From the NCBI GenBank assembly GCA_015065175.1, contig SVQV01000008.1, forward strand, positions 1 to 37,474: a stretch of DNA of 37,474 bases, written 5' to 3'. This document shows positions 15,933-22,932 of this stretch, in pieces. Source of the DNA: Oscillospiraceae bacterium (GTDB lineage Bacteria > Bacillota > Clostridia > Oscillospirales > CAG-272). Each line of letters opens with the position of its first letter. Within the stretch, counting starts at the first letter, position 1. The notes beneath the pieces were generated by a model, which saw only the letters and a list, made by a program, of their open reading frames with translations, was not told the DNA's origin and did not search any database. A program made the translations under genes and the position numbers.

Positions 15933-17468
15933 TTAAAGCTTTTTCTTCATATCCGATTTTGAGTTTTTAATAGCAACATTAACGATAGCGTCGCAATTCT
16001 TGAAGGAAAGATCACGGACAAATCCGAGCTTCGAGCCTATAGCGCAAAGAGTCTCCTCCGAGGGCATAGGCAGATCGGCATAATCCTTCGCGTTTATCTG
16101 CGCCGACAGGGATATTATAGCACAGTATCTCTCATAGAGCATGGAAGAAAGAACCGCGTAAACACCGTGTATCATTGCGGCATTCATTTCTCTGTCGTCC
16201 TCGTAATCGAGATAATTAAGCTTATTGTGAGTACTTATGTAACGGAACTTCGGGAACTGAGAGCCGAGATAAATTCCGCATATAAAGCGTCTGCCGTCAG
16301 ACTTTGCGGGAACACGCTTTATAAAGAGCATATTCTTGTTCTTCTGCATGAGAGAAGGAATTCTCGGCATAATGAACTGATTCTTGCGGTTGGGAAGCGG
16401 GAAGGTAATACGTCCGTTTTTGATGCAATTGGGAGAGATGAGAGGCAGAACATTTTCGCCCATGGTGTCACGGAGAAGGTCGGGATATCTCGACTCAAGA
16501 GTAAGACCTGTCTTCATCTTAAGCCCGAGCGAAGAAAGTGTCGCAGGCTGGCTTTCTACATACTTAAGAATTTCAGCCTCCTCTTCGTTCTTGACTAAAA
16601 CGATATTCTTGTCCTCTCCTCTTATAATATAGCTCTGCTCAAAGGCAGGAAGCAGCTTCACGTTTTCGAGAGCGCCGTCATCGTAAGAGCTTGAAATATA
16701 GATAGCGTCGGGAGCCTCTCCTGCTCTCAGCTTGAATATCATAGACTTCTTTGTCGGGTCTGCCGCATACTTCGCCTTTGCCTTTTTCGCAAAGATGTGC
16801 ATTCTTTCGATATATACCAGAGAGAGCAGCTTCTTACGGAACTTAGAGAGATATGCGCTATACGCTATCTGTGTGGGCAGAAGCGCGCATATCTGACCGC
16901 CCTCGTTGAGCATAACGGCTGAAAGCATGGTGAAAAGCACCGATGCATCCGTGTCAGAGGTACAGATATCCTCAAAAACAGAGGCTTCAAGAGACTTCTT
17001 TTCAAGAAGCTCCTCAGGGGGATTAGCTATAATTATATCGAACTTAAAGCTTTCGTCGGTAAATAGCGACTCTCTGTAGCTGTCTGCGCAATCAATGAGA
17101 AAGCTCTTGTCGGAAACTGTGCTTATAAGCTTTATTTTAAAGTCGTGACGGCATTTCTTGCGTATGCGCTCAAGATTGTTCTTAAGCATAGGAAGAAAAT
17201 CGGGATTAGTCTCATAACAGGTGAGATGAATCTCCTTTATAGAGCTGTTGCCCGAATTGCATATTTTTTCCACAAGCGCGGCGGAAAGTATGCCCGTACC
17301 TGCGCCCGGGTCAAGTATATAAATTTTTTCCTTATCGGGAATTTCACACAGCTCCGCCATAAGACGCGCGGTGTCCTTTTTCGTAAATAAACGTCCGAGA
17401 CGTACATTCTCCGTTTTGGATTTTTCTCTTATCAGTTTGTTCGTGTTTCTGACAGCTAAATTGAGCAT
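15933..17468 (-). CDS. Orphan Eco57I-like N6-adenine DNA methyltransferase
   Basis: About 511 residues, a gamma-class adenine methyltransferase fused to its target-recognition region, as in type IIG/Eco57I enzymes but without an N-terminal nuclease domain. Visible: LGRLFTKKDTARLMAEL (the family's opening G-x-[FY]-T-P-like block), DPGAGTGILSAAL (motif I, SAM binding, ~53), FDIIIANPPEELLE (motif IV, ~149), LNEGGQICALLPTQIAY (motif VI), and a C-terminal recognition region with LGLKMKTGL and FIMPRIPS. Motif IV reads NPPE, not NPPY/F/W; the missing aromatic normally stacks on the flipped adenine. An in-frame ATG at 17490-17492 lies before AGGAGG (17478-17483), so the ATG at 17466-17468 is the start. 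No restriction endonuclease gene is adjacent. It is transcribed divergently from the nuclease at 17666. RNA rather than DNA as substrate cannot be excluded. Confidence 0.85.
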   Translation of the reverse strand: MLNLAVRNTNKLIREKSKTENVRLGRLFTKKDTARLMAELCEIPDKEKIYILDPGAGTGILSAALVEKICNSGNSSIKEIHLTCYETNPDFLPMLKNNLERIRKKCRHDFKIKLISTVSDKSFLIDCADSYRESLFTDESFKFDIIIANPPEELLEKKSLEASVFEDICTSDTDASVLFTMLSAVMLNEGGQICALLPTQIAYSAYLSKFRKKLLSLVYIERMHIFAKKAKAKYAADPTKKSMIFKLRAGEAPDAIYISSSYDDGALENVKLLPAFEQSYIIRGEDKNIVLVKNEEEAEILKYVESQPATLSSLGLKMKTGLTLESRYPDLLRDTMGENVLPLISPNCIKNGRITFPLPNRKNQFIMPRIPSLMQKNKNMLFIKRVPAKSDGRRFICGIYLGSQFPKFRYISTHNKLNYLDYEDDREMNAAMIHGVYAVLSSMLYERYCAIISLSAQINAKDYADLPMPSEETLCAIGSKLGFVRDLSFKNCDAIVNVAIKNSKSDMKKKL

Positions 17469-17499
17469 TTTAAAAATCCTCCTAAAATTCATCTGCCTA

Positions 17500-17528
17500 A
17501 TTATAACATACTTTTTGTAATCTTACAA
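17500..17528 (-). promoter_or_regulatory. Promoter of the methyltransferase gene
   Basis: Minus strand: TTGTAA (17523-17528), 17 bases, then an extended -10 TGTTATAAT, with TATAAT at 17500-17505. Confidence 0.75.
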
Positions 17529-17594
17529 GTCTTTTTCGACATTTTGAGACTATAATTTTTATTATTTTAAATTTGTATATTTTTTATAAACATA

Positions 17595-17623
17595 TTGCGG
17601 TTTTTAAAAAAATATGTTATACT
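17595..17623 (+). promoter_or_regulatory. Promoter of the YhaO-like nuclease / lipoprotein pair
   Basis: TTGCGG (17595-17600), 17 bases, then TATACT (17618-17623) with TG in the extended -10 position. GGGAG follows before the ATG at 17666. Confidence 0.7.
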
Positions 17624-17665
17624 TTATCTATAAGATACAAGTAACCGAAATATCGGGAGAAAAAG

Positions 17666-18820
17666 ATGAAAGAACGACAAATTCCGACAAAAATACGAAT
17701 ACTGCACTGTGCCGATATACATCTTGACTCCGCTTTTTCAAAAGCGAGTCTTATGAGAGGTGAAGAACGCCGCGCCGAGCTGAGAGCGGTCTTCTCGGAC
17801 CTGATGAAATACGTCAAAAGCGGAAATATAGATATACTGCTTATTGCGGGCGACCTTTTTGACAGTGAATATGCGACGAGCGAGACGCTTTCGCTTTTGC
17901 AGAGAGAGCTTTCCGCCTGCCGTATTCCCGTTTTTATAAGCCCGGGCAATCACGATTTCTACAGCGAAAACAGCATATATGCCTGCGGTAAATTTCCGTC
18001 GAACGTATATATTTTCAAAAGCGAGGAGCTTACCTGTGTAAATATAGAGGAGCTTAACACTTCTGTATACGGCTGGGCATTCCGCGATATTTTCTACCGC
18101 AATTCTCCCATAGCGGGCAAGAAGGTCTCTGACAGCTCGAAGCTCAATCTCATATGCGGACATGCTGACTTATATTCCCCTCTCTCCGAGCAGTGCCCCG
18201 TAACAAAATCGGATATAGAAGGCTTTGGCGCGGATTATGCCGCCTTCGGCCACATCCATGTAAAGCCCGAGCAAAAAATTGCAGGAAAGACCTCATATGC
18301 CTACAGCGGATGTCTTGAGGGGCGCAGCTTTGACGAATGCGGAATAGGAGGCGCTTGGCTTATTGAAGCAGAAAAAACCGAAAACGGATATTCTGTCAGT
18401 ACAAAGCGGCTCAATTTCGGACGTTCAAGATTTGAGATACTTAATTTAGATATAACAGGTGAAAGCGAAATTTCAAGGATACAGAGTAAAGTCTCCGACG
18501 AGATAAAAAAGCTCGGATACGGAAGCGGCGTATCTCTCAGAGTTGTTCTTACAGGCTCGGTCCCCCTGTCACTTTCTTTGCACGGAATAGATGAAGACCG
18601 CTTGGGATTGGATTATATAGAATATAAGAACGAGACCTCGCCTGTATACGATGCCGCTTACTTAGAAAAGGATATGACTATAAAGGGAGAGCTTTACCGC
18701 TATTTGTTGCCTATACTTACAGACGGCACGCCCGATGAGAGAGCCTGTGCCGCAAACGCGCTGAAAATAGGGCTCGCCGCACTTGAAAACCGTGAAATCA
18801 CAAAACAAATGGAGATATAA
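17666..18820 (+). CDS. YhaO-type (SbcD/Mre11-like) metallophosphoesterase, putative DNA exonuclease
   Basis: A 384-residue calcineurin-like phosphoesterase of the DNA repair exonuclease group (YhaO in Bacillus). The dimetal motifs appear in order: HCADIHLDS near 14-22, IAGDLFDSE near 71, SPGNHDFYS near 100, CGHADLYS near 157, FGHIHVK near 187. An Mre11-like capping region and a basic C-terminus follow. In other Bacillota YhaO is followed by yhaN, a large coiled-coil ATPase analogous to SbcC/Rad50. Here the next gene is instead a secreted lipoprotein, starting one base after this stop codon. It may act alone or with a partner encoded elsewhere. It is divergent from the orphan methyltransferase, the two promoters being about 70 bases apart. 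Confidence 0.88.
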   Translation: MKERQIPTKIRILHCADIHLDSAFSKASLMRGEERRAELRAVFSDLMKYVKSGNIDILLIAGDLFDSEYATSETLSLLQRELSACRIPVFISPGNHDFYSENSIYACGKFPSNVYIFKSEELTCVNIEELNTSVYGWAFRDIFYRNSPIAGKKVSDSSKLNLICGHADLYSPLSEQCPVTKSDIEGFGADYAAFGHIHVKPEQKIAGKTSYAYSGCLEGRSFDECGIGGAWLIEAEKTENGYSVSTKRLNFGRSRFEILNLDITGESEISRIQSKVSDEIKKLGYGSGVSLRVVLTGSVPLSLSLHGIDEDRLGLDYIEYKNETSPVYDAAYLEKDMTIKGELYRYLLPILTDGTPDERACAANALKIGLAALENREITKQMEI

Positions 18821-18821
18821 A

Positions 18822-21188
18822 ATGAAGAACAAAAAATTACTCGCCGCAGCAATAAAAATTTCTCTCGCCTGCGCTCTGGCTTTATCTCTTCCCGCCTGTA
18901 AAGGCAAGGATGACTCGGTTAAAATACAGAGTCTGCCCGACAGATATGTGTATTATGTGGGAGAAACGCCTGATATAAGCGGAGCGACTCTCTCTGTTAC
19001 CAAGGACGGAAAAATAGAAACGGTGACAGTGACAGAGGAAATGCTCGGAAGCGAAAAGGACACCGTCTTTACCCGTGGAGGAAAGACGAGCATTACGGTA
19101 ACATATAATAATACACCGCTAAAAATCGAGCTTTTTGTAGACGAAAGCCTCGAAAAGCATAAAAATCACGCTCTCTCCTCTTTTTCAATCTGGGCTGAAG
19201 AAAATATGCTTGACGATAATGTATCGAACGCCATACTTAAAAACACGAAAGAGGATATATTAAACGCAGAAAACCACAGTGCTGTAGTGAGTGTTTTGGA
19301 AAACGCAAAAACTCTTGCCTATGATTATACGAGCAAGATAAAAGCGGAGAACGCGCTTTTGTTTGCGAAAAAAGAAGCTTTGGAAAAGCTTAATGCCTTC
19401 GACCTGAGCGGTTTCGCAAAGGATCACGCCGAGGACATAAAGACCTATATATCCGAGGCTTCCACCCGTATTGAAAACTCAAGTTCCCCCGAAGAAGCAG
19501 ACACACGCTACAAGGAATTCACATCAAAAATAGAAGCTCTCAAAAACGACAGTCATAACGCCATAATTTCCGAATTGGAAGAAAGCTTCAAGGAAAAATA
19601 TGAAGCAAACCGTGTTTATTATGAGGACACCGAATATGAGCTTTTACTCGCCGCTCTTATAAAAGCCGAGCGCGATATAAGGGCGTGCAAGACAGACGAG
19701 GAAGCAAATGCGGTTGCAAAAGAATTTTCGGAAAAGACCGCTCCAAAGTTCGATACGATACCCGACACTATTTATAAAAAGCTGTCTCTCTTAAGCGTTG
19801 ACAGCCTGGAATACGGCACCGAACTTGAAAAAATTGACGAAATAACCGATAAAATTTTATCCCTCCTTTTGAAGTCAGACAGCGAAAGCGTACGGTTTCT
19901 TAAGGACAAGGCTGGAAAAACCGCTATTTACCAGCTATTCCTGTCGGAAAACAAGGACAAAATAGAATACTATCCCGCGCTTGCCAAATACGAAACAGCC
20001 AACGGAAGTATAAATTTGATATCGGAAACAGAAATACTTTATCGCACATATGACAAATTGGAGGAAGCCAACAAGGCAGCCAAAAACGTTATAGATACAA
20101 TAGATGCGATAGGCGATATACGTCTTGATTCTCAAAGCAAAATTGACACAGCAAGAAAAGCGTATTCCGAATGGAGCAAAAAATACTCTATCAAATATGA
20201 CGGCGTAAACGGATTTATGATATCTAACTATCAGACACTTGTAGATGCCGAGGAGACTATGAAAAAGCTTCCTGAAAAGGCATCAAAGGCGGCTGAAAGG
20301 GTAAGAAACGAAATAAAAGAGCTTATCGCAAAGGCCATAATATATTCCGACACCGACGCGGGAGTAGGAGATGACATCAAATCTGCTTATGACTCGTATG
20401 AAAAATGGATAGAGACATACGGAAACTATGCCGACACATACATCAATGACGGAACCAACTACAAGCTGAAGCTTGAGTCATATAATTACGAGTATCAGCA
20501 GATAGAGAAAATGGCAAAGGACCTTCTCTTGAAAATCAAAGATCTCCGAGATCTGATTTCCAAAATGAATTATAACAACTACGAGCTGTTCGCTATTCAG
20601 ATAGACACGGCATACAAGGACCTCGCCGCGCTCCACACGTCATTCAAAAACACAAACGGACTCGTAACCGACAAGGTATCCGAATATGACTCTTTGGAGG
20701 AAGAGATTCTCTACGCGAAATTCAAGGTACACTCCGACAATTACATCTCGGTAATAGGCTCCGAATTTAACGGATACTTTGAGAAAATATCCACAGACCT
20801 GTCCTTCCGTACTCAAAGAGACAGCTTAAAAAAGGCTTTCGACAAAGCGAAGGAAAGCTTCCCCTCGGTATTCAGCTATGACAAATCCCTGAGTACAAAT
20901 CTTTCAAATCTGGATAGCAAGTACGAGGAACAGTCGGAAATCTTAAAATCAATATATACCTCATACTGTTACGATTATGAAGCCTTCAGCGCAAACGAAA
21001 AGCTCATCGAGCTGAGCAAAGCCTACAGTGATATTTCCTTCATACAAAAACGCGACGACATAATAGAGGACGCCCAGACCGAAATATCCGAGCTTTCCCG
21101 CACTACCTCGCTCGAAAACTACAAGGCTTCCCTTTCGGAAATAGTAGAAAATGCAAAAGCCTCCTTGAAGAGCGCCTTTGGCTCTTAA
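18822..21188 (+). CDS. Large lipoprotein: Ig-like domain followed by a long alpha-helical repeat region
   Basis: 788 residues, not assigned to a named family. The start at 18822 is set by GGAG seven bases upstream. A longer in-frame opening from 18783 would bury the signal peptide behind 13 extra residues and is rejected. Signal peptide and lipobox: ALALSLPAC, lipidated cysteine near 26. Residues ~35-105 (from SLPDRYVYYVGETPDISGA onward) look like a bacterial Ig-like fold of the Big_3 type. Residues ~110-788 are almost wholly helical and charged (E, K, D, A, S). Repeated three-helix units resemble FIVAR modules; the segments around KIDTARKAYSEWSKKY and DIKSAYDSYEKWIETY look like copies. It is probably an extended, lipid-anchored surface stalk or adhesin. 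It is cotranscribed and translationally coupled with the YhaO-like nuclease, a pairing with no obvious functional reason. Confidence 0.82.
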   Translation: MKNKKLLAAAIKISLACALALSLPACKGKDDSVKIQSLPDRYVYYVGETPDISGATLSVTKDGKIETVTVTEEMLGSEKDTVFTRGGKTSITVTYNNTPLKIELFVDESLEKHKNHALSSFSIWAEENMLDDNVSNAILKNTKEDILNAENHSAVVSVLENAKTLAYDYTSKIKAENALLFAKKEALEKLNAFDLSGFAKDHAEDIKTYISEASTRIENSSSPEEADTRYKEFTSKIEALKNDSHNAIISELEESFKEKYEANRVYYEDTEYELLLAALIKAERDIRACKTDEEANAVAKEFSEKTAPKFDTIPDTIYKKLSLLSVDSLEYGTELEKIDEITDKILSLLLKSDSESVRFLKDKAGKTAIYQLFLSENKDKIEYYPALAKYETANGSINLISETEILYRTYDKLEEANKAAKNVIDTIDAIGDIRLDSQSKIDTARKAYSEWSKKYSIKYDGVNGFMISNYQTLVDAEETMKKLPEKASKAAERVRNEIKELIAKAIIYSDTDAGVGDDIKSAYDSYEKWIETYGNYADTYINDGTNYKLKLESYNYEYQQIEKMAKDLLLKIKDLRDLISKMNYNNYELFAIQIDTAYKDLAALHTSFKNTNGLVTDKVSEYDSLEEEILYAKFKVHSDNYISVIGSEFNGYFEKISTDLSFRTQRDSLKKAFDKAKESFPSVFSYDKSLSTNLSNLDSKYEEQSEILKSIYTSYCYDYEAFSANEKLIELSKAYSDISFIQKRDDIIEDAQTEISELSRTTSLENYKASLSEIVENAKASLKSAFGS

Positions 21189-21198
21189 AAGCATCAAT

Positions 21199-21252
21199 AA
21201 CCTGATCTTACAGGTAATGGCAAAATTAAGCTATGTAAGATCAGGTTTTTAT
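21199..21252 (+). terminator. Terminator of the nuclease/lipoprotein operon
   Basis: AACCTGATCTTACA (21199-21212) pairs perfectly with TGTAAGATCAGGTT (21234-21247) around a 21-base loop, and TTTATTTTT follows. Confidence 0.85.
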
Positions 21253-21313
21253 TTTTGTCTTTTCTTACAAAAACAGCAGTAAATTTTTATGTAATTTTTT
21301 TGCTCGTTTTCTA

Positions 21314-21342
21314 TTGCAAAAAAGGTTTTATTTTGATATAAT
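21314..21342 (+). promoter_or_regulatory. Promoter of the DUF1846 gene
   Basis: TTGCAA (21314-21319), 17 bases, then TATAAT (21337-21342) with TG one base upstream (extended -10). Confidence 0.8.
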
Positions 21343-21386
21343 AATATAGTTGTTACGGTTACTATATAGTGCGGAGGAACGGTCGT

Positions 21387-22877
21387 ATGAAAAAGGTCGG
21401 ATTTGATAATGACAAGTATGTAAAGCTGCAATCAGAAAAAATAAGGGAGAGAATCTCAAAATTCGGGGGTAAGCTTTATCTTGAATTCGGAGGAAAGCTT
21501 TTTGACGATTTTCATGCTTCCAGAGTTTTGCCCGGCTTCAAGCCCGACAGCAAGTTACAGATGCTTCTTGAACTGAAGGATGAGGCCGAGGTCGTAATTG
21601 TCATCAATTCGTCCGATATTGAAAAAAACAAGATCAGAGGCGACCTTGGAATTACATATGATTTGGACGTGCTTCGACTGATAGACGCTTTTAAGGGCGT
21701 AGGTCTCTATGTCGGAAGCGTTGTTCTTACACGCTTTGCGGAGCAGCCTGCCGCTATTGCCTTTCAGCGCAGACTTGAAAGCTTGGATGTGAAGGTTTTT
21801 CGCCACTACTCTATCCCGGGTTATCCTTCCGATATTGAAGCTATCGTAAGCGACGAGGGCTTCGGAAAAAATGATTATATAGAAACCGCACGTAGGCTTG
21901 TAATAATCACTGCTCCGGGTCCCGGAAGCGGAAAGATGGCTACCTGTCTTTCTCAGCTTTATCAGGATAATAAACGCGGAATAAAGGCGGGATATGCGAA
22001 ATTCGAGACCTTCCCTATCTGGAATCTTCCGCTTAAGCACCCTGTCAACATCGCATATGAGGCTGCTACCGCTGATCTAAATGACGTAAATATGATAGAC
22101 CCCTTCCATATGGCAGCATACGGAGAAACTACCGTAAATTACAACAGAGACGTAGAAATATTCCCGGTGCTTGCCGCAATGTTCGGTAAAATATACGGAG
22201 AATCTCCCTATAAGTCTCCGACGGATATGGGCGTCAATATGGCAGGAAACTGCATAATTGATGACGACACCGTCTGCGAAGCGTCAAAGCAGGAAATAAT
22301 CCGACGCTATTATGCCGCTCTCTGCGCTCAGCGTGAGGGAATGGAATCCGACAACGTTATATATAAGTTAGACCTACTTATGAAGCAAGCAAATGCAACC
22401 CCCGACATTCGAAGAGTTGTAAAGGCGGCAAATCGAAAGGCGGAGGAAACAACCACTCCTGCCGCAGCGCTTGAGCTTCCGTCGGGCGAGATTATCACGG
22501 GAAAGACATCCGCACTGTTAGGCGCATCCGCCGCGCTTCTTTTGAATGCATTAAAGGCTCTCGGCGGCATAAAGGACGAAATTCCGCTTATTGCCCGTGA
22601 AGTAATCGAGCCTATCCAGCATTTGAAGGTCGACCATTTAGGAAACCACAACCCAAGACTTCATACAGATGAAATTCTCATTGCGCTCGCAATATGCGCG
22701 GCAAGCTCTCCGATAGCCGAGCTTGCTATGCAGCAGCTTGGAAAATTGAGAGGCTGCGAAATGCACTCCTCGGTAATTCTCACACAGGTGGACGAGAAAA
22801 CGCTCAAGAAGCTCGGAATAAACGTCACCTGCGAGCCTCAATACCAAACCAAAAAGCTGTATCACCCAAAAAGATAA
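21387..22877 (+). CDS. DUF1846 / UPF0371 family protein
   Basis: 496 residues, the normal length of this conserved cytoplasmic family of unknown function, common in Clostridia, lactic bacteria and some actinobacteria. Typical segments are FGGKLYLEFGGKLFDDFHASRVLPGF near the N-terminus, VINSSDIEKNKIRGDLGITYD, and ITAPGPGSGKMATCLSQ near 175-191. That last segment resembles a nucleotide-binding P-loop and is highly conserved in the family. HLGNHNPRLHTDEILIALA lies near 415. The ATG at 21387 is set by GGAGG (21373-21377); a GTG at 21369 that would include the ribosome site is rejected. Monocistronic, between its own promoter and a terminator shared with the convergent surface-protein gene. No functional assignment is supported beyond probable nucleotide or phosphate binding. 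Confidence 0.93.
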   Translation: MKKVGFDNDKYVKLQSEKIRERISKFGGKLYLEFGGKLFDDFHASRVLPGFKPDSKLQMLLELKDEAEVVIVINSSDIEKNKIRGDLGITYDLDVLRLIDAFKGVGLYVGSVVLTRFAEQPAAIAFQRRLESLDVKVFRHYSIPGYPSDIEAIVSDEGFGKNDYIETARRLVIITAPGPGSGKMATCLSQLYQDNKRGIKAGYAKFETFPIWNLPLKHPVNIAYEAATADLNDVNMIDPFHMAAYGETTVNYNRDVEIFPVLAAMFGKIYGESPYKSPTDMGVNMAGNCIIDDDTVCEASKQEIIRRYYAALCAQREGMESDNVIYKLDLLMKQANATPDIRRVVKAANRKAEETTTPAAALELPSGEIITGKTSALLGASAALLLNALKALGGIKDEIPLIAREVIEPIQHLKVDHLGNHNPRLHTDEILIALAICAASSPIAELAMQQLGKLRGCEMHSSVILTQVDEKTLKKLGINVTCEPQYQTKKLYHPKR

Positions 22878-22896
22878 GCTAAAAACTCTACATTTT

Positions 22897-22931
22897 AAAA
22901 GCCGATACGTTTTTTTCCGTATCGGCTTTTT
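22897..22931. terminator. Bidirectional terminator between the DUF1846 and surface-protein genes
   Basis: AAAAGCCGATACG (22897-22909) pairs with CGTATCGGCTTTT (22918-22930), with U-runs on both strands, between convergent genes. Confidence 0.9.
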
Positions 22932-22932
22932 G

